A model generated the notes under the pieces. It did not search any database and had not been told where the DNA came from. It saw only the letters and a program-made list of their open reading frames with translations. A DNA stretch of 49,872 nucleotides, taken from the NCBI GenBank assembly GCA_964472715.1, contig CAYYMT010000010.1, positions 1-49,872 of the forward strand, given 5' to 3'. The translations under genes and the position numbers were made by a program. The DNA is from JAFGTP01 sp964472715. Its GTDB lineage: Bacteria; Fidelibacterota; UBA2242; JAFGTP01. Shown in pieces: positions 43,697 to 49,872 of the stretch. The number at the start of each line of letters is the position of its first letter. The stretch's first letter is position 1.

Positions 43697-46600
43697 ATGA
43701 AAAGGAAATTACTGGCTATTTCCATTATTGTTCTTATGGTTGCGTTGCAACTTAGCGCAGCGACTACCGGAAAGATCTCCGGTATAGTGACAGATGAGAA
43801 AACAGGTGAACCATTAATGGGCGCCAATGTTGTTATTCAGGAGGCACAAATGGGGGCTGCTGCTGATATGCAGGGGCAGTTCAGTATTGCCAATATTCCT
43901 CCCGGTACCTATACGGTGAAAGTATCCATGATCGGGTACGCCACCCAGGTGATTACAGGTGTACGTGTGGAAATTGACCTGACAACTAGTTTGGATGTTG
44001 AAATGAATGTACAATCCATTCAGGGAGAAACTGTTGAGGTTGTTGCCGAAAAAAAAGTCATTAAAAAAGATGTTGCCGGATCACAAAAAAGTGTTAGTTC
44101 CGAAGAAATTGAAAATTTACCTGTCAGCGATGTGGGTGGTGTTCTTGGAATGAAAGCGGGAATTACATCGGGACTATCCATCAGAGGTAGTGAATCATCA
44201 GAAGTGCTTTTTGCCGTTGATGGTATCGCTATGCGTGACAACCGGACTAATGAACCGGAAATGACATTGCCGATGAGTGCCATGCAGGAAATATCAGTAC
44301 AGACCGGTGGATTGAGTGCCCAGTACGGAAATGTAAGATCCGGTGTTGTGAATGTTGTTTCCAAAGAAGGCAGCAAAGATACTTATTCCGGCACATTTAC
44401 AGTCAGATACAGTCCGCCGGCAAAGAAACATTTTGGTAATAATGCTTTTCATCCCAATTCTGTGTGGCTGCGGCCTTTTATGGATGAAGAAGTCTGCTGG
44501 GATGGTACACAGAGTGGCGCGTGGGATGAGTACACACAGCGTCAGTATCAAAATTTTAGAGGCTGGAATGAATTTTCTCAAAATTTAATGACCGATGATA
44601 ATCCTGATAATGATATGACCCCGGCCGGCGCCAAACGGTTGTTTGAGTGGCAATATCGGAAAGACGGTGAAATTGATACACCTGACCGGACTATAGATTT
44701 TGGATTTGGCGGCCCGGTGCCATTTGTCAGTGACAAACTGGGTAATTTGAGGTTTTTTCTCTCACACCGCAGTTCACAAACTATGTATCCTATCAAATTA
44801 ACCACCGATGGTTGGTATGATAATTCCACAATGTTGAAATTAACTTCTGATTTACCCTCCAACATGAAACTGGTTGTTCAGGGAATTTATACTGAAAATG
44901 AAGCAACCTCAGCATCCAGAGGCGGATTGACGGATATCTTTAACAGTTCCTGGGAAGTTGCCGATGCCATCAATATGGCCGGTTTTACTATTCCGTGGCG
45001 GTTGTACACCGATAGTTACTGGAATCCCACAACCCGCTATAACAGTATTATTTCGGCCCGTTTAAACAAAATTATCGATTCCGGCTCTTATATGTCCTTA
45101 CAGGCCAAACGGGTTTATAAAAAATATCATACCACTCACGGCGCTTACCGTGACACAACCCGCAATACGGATATTTTTCCCAGAGAAGACGGCGAATATT
45201 TAGTGAATGAAGCTCCTTTTGGATTCTGGCCAAGACCGGTTAACAGTATTGATGGTGGTATTATCATGGGTGGGGCAGTATCAACTTCCCGTGACCAGAG
45301 TGAATTTACCACTTATGAACTTAAATTTGATTACACAAACCAGATCAATTTCCGACACCAGCTGAAGGCCGGCTTGTTGTTTCATTATGATGATTTCAAA
45401 ATGAACTTTGGTAGTGAAAATGAATTTCTGCCCGGTGGTAATTACTGGACGATTTTTGACAGGAATCCTTACCGTTTCACCGGATATATTGAAGATAAAA
45501 TCGAATACGAAGGATTCATTACAACGCTGGGTCTTGTACCTGAATTAATCGTTTTTAACGGGAAATGGTATGATGCTGATACTTATGAAAAGGGATTTTA
45601 TTCCGGCTCATATACGGAAGAAGACCAAGATGAATATTTAACCAAGGATGTAAAACCGCAATTTTATCTCAGTCCGAGACTGGCGATCTCTCATCCGATT
45701 ACAGAAAATTCAAAACTTTTCTTTAATTATGGCCATTACCGGGCCATGCCGGATGCGCAGAATCAATACAGAGTTCAGCGCGATTACATTAATAAACTAA
45801 ACTATATTGGTGATCCAACCCTGCCGTTGACCCGGACGATCTCTTACGAAGTCGGTTTTGACCAGGCCCTTTTCAATACTTATTTACTCCATGTATCCGC
45901 ATATTATAAGAGTATTGATAATGAAACCGCCTGGACAAGTTATAATAGCATTGACGGAAAGGTTTCCTATAGTAAGTTAACCTCCAACCATTATGAAGAT
46001 ATTCGCGGTTTTGAAGTCGAATTGGAGAAAAATTACGGTGACTGGATTACCGGTATGCTGAGTTATGAATATCGTGTCGGCAGCAGCGGTTATTTTGATG
46101 TCCGCAGATATTATGAAAATCCCTCTGACCAGAATGATTATGAAAGAAATAATCCCTATATACAATACTGGTCGCCTTCCAGACACAATTTCAAAGCCTA
46201 TATCGATTTTCATACGCCGACCAATTTTGGACCGCGGTTCGCTAACCAAAATATTCTGGGCGGCTGGCACATGGCTTTCATCGGTGATTTAAACGCAAAC
46301 CGGAAAATCACCTGGAACCCGAATAACATACCCGGTTTGCTCTCCAACTTGGACCGCACCAATTACTATAATGTTAACCTTAAGTTTTCCAAGGTCTTTC
46401 GGTTTGAACGGTTTAGTGTAAAGTTTTTTGCTGATGTTTATAATCTGCTGAACACAAAACATTTCTCCAATGAATCCTTTGTTGACATTCATGATTACAA
46501 TGATTACATGTATTCATTGCATTTGTCTGAAGAGGATTATGAAGAGATCGGTTACCAGGGAATTACCGGTGACGATGTTTTTGGTGTTTACCGGGATATT

Positions 46601-46861
46601 GATGTTGAATTTCAACCGATGGAATATGTCCGGAATTACGAAGACCTGAATAATCCCCGTGAAAGAGCGATTTATTATGACGCCACCAGAAAGGATTATT
46701 ATCAGTATTACGAAGGTGAATGGTCAGAAGTCAGTGGCAGCAAAATTGATAAAATTCTTGACGATAAAGCTTATATAGATATGCCGAATCAAACCTTTTT
46801 TACTTTCTTAAGTCCAAGGGATGTTTTTATGGGTTTGACATTCTCATTTGAGCTTAAATAA
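43697..46861 (+). CDS. TonB-dependent receptor, cassette B
   Basis: 1054 residues. A signal peptide (about 1-22, ending LQLSA) is followed by a carboxypeptidase-regulatory-like domain (about 24-112, GKISGIVTDEKTGEPLMGAN, NIPPGTYTVKVSMIGY), a plug domain (about 125-225, SSEEIENLPVSDVGGVLGMK, QYGNVRSGVVNVVSKEG), and a barrel ending FMGLTFSFELK. It is a clear paralog of the cassette A receptor; both have VSSEEIENLP between the regulatory and plug domains. The barrel is about 120 residues longer than in A. GGAG six bases before the ATG supports the start. The substrate is unknown. The T9SS-sorted partner starts 22 bases after the stop. Confidence 0.92.
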   Translation: MKRKLLAISIIVLMVALQLSAATTGKISGIVTDEKTGEPLMGANVVIQEAQMGAAADMQGQFSIANIPPGTYTVKVSMIGYATQVITGVRVEIDLTTSLDVEMNVQSIQGETVEVVAEKKVIKKDVAGSQKSVSSEEIENLPVSDVGGVLGMKAGITSGLSIRGSESSEVLFAVDGIAMRDNRTNEPEMTLPMSAMQEISVQTGGLSAQYGNVRSGVVNVVSKEGSKDTYSGTFTVRYSPPAKKHFGNNAFHPNSVWLRPFMDEEVCWDGTQSGAWDEYTQRQYQNFRGWNEFSQNLMTDDNPDNDMTPAGAKRLFEWQYRKDGEIDTPDRTIDFGFGGPVPFVSDKLGNLRFFLSHRSSQTMYPIKLTTDGWYDNSTMLKLTSDLPSNMKLVVQGIYTENEATSASRGGLTDIFNSSWEVADAINMAGFTIPWRLYTDSYWNPTTRYNSIISARLNKIIDSGSYMSLQAKRVYKKYHTTHGAYRDTTRNTDIFPREDGEYLVNEAPFGFWPRPVNSIDGGIIMGGAVSTSRDQSEFTTYELKFDYTNQINFRHQLKAGLLFHYDDFKMNFGSENEFLPGGNYWTIFDRNPYRFTGYIEDKIEYEGFITTLGLVPELIVFNGKWYDADTYEKGFYSGSYTEEDQDEYLTKDVKPQFYLSPRLAISHPITENSKLFFNYGHYRAMPDAQNQYRVQRDYINKLNYIGDPTLPLTRTISYEVGFDQALFNTYLLHVSAYYKSIDNETAWTSYNSIDGKVSYSKLTSNHYEDIRGFEVELEKNYGDWITGMLSYEYRVGSSGYFDVRRYYENPSDQNDYERNNPYIQYWSPSRHNFKAYIDFHTPTNFGPRFANQNILGGWHMAFIGDLNANRKITWNPNNIPGLLSNLDRTNYYNVNLKFSKVFRFERFSVKFFADVYNLLNTKHFSNESFVDIHDYNDYMYSLHLSEEDYEEIGYQGITGDDVFGVYRDIDVEFQPMEYVRNYEDLNNPRERAIYYDATRKDYYQYYEGEWSEVSGSKIDKILDDKAYIDMPNQTFFTFLSPRDVFMGLTFSFELK

Positions 46862-46883
46862 TTAAACAGGGAAAGACTTAATT

Positions 46884-49067
46884 ATGAGAATTAAAAAACA
46901 AACAAATTTAAAGAGAGTATTACTGAGTATTATATTGATGCTGGGACTTGTTGTCAGTAATCTGATTGCTGATGAAGTAAAGTTCATGAGTATCGGTCAG
47001 CTTCAGAACTGGTTTTCCAGCGCCGGCTGTGAAATCGAAACCGGCCGTACCGGAGCAGTTGCTGATCAGTTGGACGGATTCACTTATCCATCCTTGTTCA
47101 GAGATCAGGATATGCAGGCCCAAAAGGGATTGTGGATTGGCTGTAAAAATTACGTGGACCCATTGGTTGGCGATGCACAGGTAGATAATAAAGTAGTTCA
47201 TATCGGGCCTCGTGAATTTAATGAAGGTACCCAGATCATGCCACAGGAATTTATCATGTATGGCCGTCATGACCACCCGGCGGTTTTTGTTGATAATGTG
47301 CCGGCATCGGATTTGGTTTACGAAGATAAGGATGTCGAGGTGGATGAAGAACTGAAAGCCGACCGTATGTTATACAATGTTGTGAATACTTCCATGGGCG
47401 TTACGATCAAAAGAAAAATTCATGCATACGGCCAAAGAGGCAATGATGATTATTTTATCTATGAATTTATTTTGACAAATACCGGTATCTATGATGAAGA
47501 AGGCAATAAACATAATCAGACGCTGGAAGATGTCGTCATGTTTCTGCAATATCGTTGGGCGCCTTCCCTGATGGGTGGGGCCTATGCCAGCAACTGGATG
47601 CCGCAGTCAGCAACATGGGGACACAATACTGTCAATGATGTATTACACCCGACTCTTGGTGATGACTACCGCGCCACCTATTCTTTCCATGGTTTACATT
47701 CAAAATATGATGTTGGAGATTTAGGCTCCAATAATATTGGCGGACCCAATAATGGTAATGGTGATCGCCCTGCAGACGGTTTTTTAGGCGCTTCTCAGTT
47801 TCCCGGAATAGTCACAATACATGCTGACAAAGCTCCCGGCGATCCGACCGATGATGACAACCAGTTTAAATTCGCACCTTATTTTGGATCGGACCTCAGT
47901 ATTACACAGCCCCCGCATGATCAGTTTAATGTCACAAAGATGGCCAGTGAATATTCCTATATGACAAAAGACGTCAGCAGCCAAACTCATGCCTTTGACC
48001 TTGGCTTTCCCCATAACCCCGGTCCGGCGGACGCCCCCTTTGGATATACTTCCAATGCGGATCAGCATCAGGAAGCCGGCGGCGGCGGCGTTTCCCAGGG
48101 TATCGGATACGGCCCCTATACATTGGCTCCCGGTGACAGTGTGAGGATCGTGCTGGCGGAATGTGTGGGTAGTATCAGTTGGCAAAAAAGAATGGAAGTG
48201 GGCGATAAATTCTGGAACGAAAAAACACCCTATATTTTACCTGACGGCAGTGAAACCAGTGATCCGTTTGAATATAAAGATGCCTGGGTTTTCTCAGGTA
48301 AAGATTCTTTGCTGAATGCCTTTGATAAAGCCATTGAAACAGTTGAAAATTGGGAAACTCAGGGAAATATTCCGCTGGCGCCACCACCTCCTTCTGCATT
48401 TAGTGTGAACTCCGGAGGTGACCGTATTACCCTGGAGTGGTCCAATAATGCGGAATCAGATCCGAATTTTGCCGGTTACAGAATTTACCGGGTTGAAGGT
48501 ATACCGGACACCACCTTTTCCCTGCTCTATGAATGCGGCGAAGGCACCGGTAATCCAATCACCAATGTTTATGAAGATAAGACACCGCAACGCGGTTTCT
48601 CATATTACTACTATATAACTTCCTTTGATAACGGACAAAATCATCCTGACGGAAAAACACTGGAAAGCAGTCTGTTTTGGACCAGAACTATTGAACCGGC
48701 TTATTTACGAAGACCCGCCGGCGACAATCTTGATGATATTCGAATCGTACCCAATCCGGTTAATTTAAAAGCAGTTGAATATCAATTCGGTCAGCATGCC
48801 CGAGATCGCCTGATGTTCTATAATTTACCGCCGAAATGTACGATCAGGATTTATACTGAACGAGGTGATAAAATTGTAACAATTCACCACAAAGACGGTT
48901 CCGGCGATGAAGAATGGAATATGAATACAGCATCAAGACAGGGAATTGTCAGTGGTGTTTATATCGCTCATATTGAAGCGGAAGAAGATAAACTTGATGA
49001 ACATACAGGCGCTGTATTGGTGAAAAAAGGCGATTCTGTTATTAAAAAATTTATAGTAATTAAATAA
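46884..49067 (+). CDS. Secreted protein with Fn3-like domain and variant T9SS tail, cassette B
   Basis: 727 residues with a signal peptide (about 1-30, ending SNLIA). The N-terminal half contains YFIYEFILTNTG and DVVMFLQYRW, parallel to the cassette A protein, and a later YTLAPGDSVRIVLAECVG matching its FPLKAGETKRFSIAVLMG. An Fn3-like domain covers about 499-592 (AFSVNSGGDRITLEWSNNAE). The sorting domain starts at about 620 (RIVPNPVNLKAVEYQFG, FYNLPPKCTIRIYTERGD, ending KKFIVIK). It lacks the Asp-rich insert and the 280-residue extra region of the A protein. Surface location by T9SS is inferred. The lipoprotein gene follows closely. Confidence 0.85.
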   Translation: MRIKKQTNLKRVLLSIILMLGLVVSNLIADEVKFMSIGQLQNWFSSAGCEIETGRTGAVADQLDGFTYPSLFRDQDMQAQKGLWIGCKNYVDPLVGDAQVDNKVVHIGPREFNEGTQIMPQEFIMYGRHDHPAVFVDNVPASDLVYEDKDVEVDEELKADRMLYNVVNTSMGVTIKRKIHAYGQRGNDDYFIYEFILTNTGIYDEEGNKHNQTLEDVVMFLQYRWAPSLMGGAYASNWMPQSATWGHNTVNDVLHPTLGDDYRATYSFHGLHSKYDVGDLGSNNIGGPNNGNGDRPADGFLGASQFPGIVTIHADKAPGDPTDDDNQFKFAPYFGSDLSITQPPHDQFNVTKMASEYSYMTKDVSSQTHAFDLGFPHNPGPADAPFGYTSNADQHQEAGGGGVSQGIGYGPYTLAPGDSVRIVLAECVGSISWQKRMEVGDKFWNEKTPYILPDGSETSDPFEYKDAWVFSGKDSLLNAFDKAIETVENWETQGNIPLAPPPPSAFSVNSGGDRITLEWSNNAESDPNFAGYRIYRVEGIPDTTFSLLYECGEGTGNPITNVYEDKTPQRGFSYYYYITSFDNGQNHPDGKTLESSLFWTRTIEPAYLRRPAGDNLDDIRIVPNPVNLKAVEYQFGQHARDRLMFYNLPPKCTIRIYTERGDKIVTIHHKDGSGDEEWNMNTASRQGIVSGVYIAHIEAEEDKLDEHTGAVLVKKGDSVIKKFIVIK

Positions 49068-49081
49068 ATAAGGAGATGATA

Positions 49082-49714
49082 ATGTTTAGATATAAAACCG
49101 GTAAATTGGCAACGATTCTGATCTCCGCTTTATTGCTGACATTGTTTTCAATGTGCGAAGATTTTGAAGATGAAACATTTACAGTAAATGAAACCGACGG
49201 GCTGGCGATTGAAGTTTTTAAAGACACCAATACGGTCATGCTCGACAATGCCAAAGTGACTGTTGATTCAGCAGGTGAGTATACACTGACCTATAACGAA
49301 TTTAGTGCAGAATACAGCGATTATGTTGATGTAATTGATTTTTTGGATGACAGCAGTTTGACAGTATCCCCGGGCGAGACCCACTATGAGATAAAAATCG
49401 CAAAAGATAAACAAAACAGTATGCTGATGGAACTGGGTTCGGAAGCAACACTTGTCTTTTATACTGACGCTAATGTTAATGTAGAATTAGTAGATGCCAC
49501 CGATACACCGATGGATGGCGTTTATGATTTTCCGGTGGAATTAGCGGCGGGATATTTCGAAATTGATGAAAACCAAAGTCAGGCCAGGCCGGAACCGGTC
49601 ATTCAGAATCGTGCAGAATTTGAATTGACTTCCGGAACCTATGTGTTGAAATTACTCTCAACAGAAGCGACTGAAAAATACACCTTCAGTTTAGTAGTTA
49701 TAGAAAAACAATAA
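49082..49714 (+). CDS. Predicted lipoprotein of cassette B
   Basis: 210 residues from ATG 49082; AGGAG is correctly spaced for it, while the ATG at 49076 directly abuts that site. The signal segment ends FSMC, a plausible though non-standard lipobox (Met at -1), and the mature start EDFEDETF is strongly acidic, as in surface-export signals of FCB lipoproteins. The rest is a beta-rich, Asp/Glu-rich protein with a C-terminal segment AEFELTSGTYVLKLLS. No family is recognised. It lies between the T9SS-sorted protein and the PorV-like gene (16 bases), so it is probably a third surface component of the cassette. Cassette A has no equivalent. Confidence 0.75.
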   Translation: MFRYKTGKLATILISALLLTLFSMCEDFEDETFTVNETDGLAIEVFKDTNTVMLDNAKVTVDSAGEYTLTYNEFSAEYSDYVDVIDFLDDSSLTVSPGETHYEIKIAKDKQNSMLMELGSEATLVFYTDANVNVELVDATDTPMDGVYDFPVELAAGYFEIDENQSQARPEPVIQNRAEFELTSGTYVLKLLSTEATEKYTFSLVVIEKQ

Positions 49715-49730
49715 AACCGGAGAATGACTA

Positions 49731-49872
49731 ATGAAATATAATTATAAAAAGACCTGGTTTATTTTAGGTGTAATTTTATTGCTAATGACCAACCTTTCTT
49801 TTGCTGAGGAAAAACTTGCACAGACAGGCTTTCAGTTTCTCAGTGTTGCCACGGAAGCCAAAGGCGGCGCCA
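49731..49872 (+). CDS. PorV/PorQ-family barrel, cassette B, 3' end outside window
   Basis: Only the first 47 codons are in the window. A signal peptide (about 1-26, LLLMTNLSFA) is followed by the start of the PorV/PorQ conserved block, TGFQFLSVATEAKGGA, which parallels VAHFLKIGNVADIVGMG of the cassette A protein. GGAG at the correct distance precedes the ATG. The same family at the same position as in cassette A makes the call likely, although the barrel itself is not visible. Confidence 0.75.
   Translation, partial: MKYNYKKTWFILGVILLLMTNLSFAEEKLAQTGFQFLSVATEAKGGA

Overview
The window reads as a chromosome segment of a Gram-negative, heterotrophic bacterium of the FCB superphylum. The best fit is a Neomarinimicrobiota, Calditrichota or KSB1-like lineage, but the sequence alone does not fix the phylum. 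The signs are type IX secretion (T9SS) C-terminal sorting domains on three secreted proteins, two PorV/PorQ-family outer-membrane barrels, two large TonB-dependent receptors with a carboxypeptidase-regulatory-like N-terminal domain, a 543-residue P5C dehydrogenase, and AT-rich intergenic DNA with moderate-GC genes. A run of 100 N (30514-30613) marks a scaffold join.

Region 1 (1-14.4 kb) holds metabolism and sensing. It contains the 3' part of a XylE-type sugar/H+ symporter, a PhzF-family protein divergent from an RpiR/SIS regulator, an RlmG-like rRNA methyltransferase, GlmS, a secreted GH13 amylase, a CheW protein with a zinc-binding CZB domain inserted in it, a SHOCT membrane miniprotein next to a CopB-type copper ATPase, a phosphofructokinase with PPi-type residues, a lipoprotein and a HAD phosphatase. 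Several clear hairpin terminators separate these units.

Region 2 (14.4-18.1 kb) is accessory DNA. It has two tandem, mostly synonymously diverged small genes of unknown function, a bidirectional terminator, P5C dehydrogenase, a MITE-like element with inverted ends and a short target duplication sitting in a gene remnant, and a hairpin-rich repeat.

Region 3 (18.1-29.1 kb) is a long core operon: tRNA-Val(GAC), thrS, infC (probably with an AUU start), rpmI, rplT, pheS, pheT, a ZapB-like coiled coil, zapA, rny, folD, a nitroreductase and lgt. It ties translation to cell division, RNA decay and lipoprotein maturation. A secreted C1-type peptidase follows.

Region 4 (30.6-49.9 kb) is an envelope and surface region. 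It has a sodium symporter, a small unknown gene, an FG-GAP surface protein with a canonical T9SS tail, and two paralogous cassettes. Each cassette is a TonB receptor, then a large secreted protein with a variant T9SS tail, then (in the second only) a lipoprotein, then a PorV-like barrel. A convergent serine hydrolase lies between the cassettes. The cassettes look like a SusCD-like arrangement in which the surface partner is delivered by T9SS rather than as a SusD lipoprotein. This is the most interesting system in the window, and its substrate is unknown.
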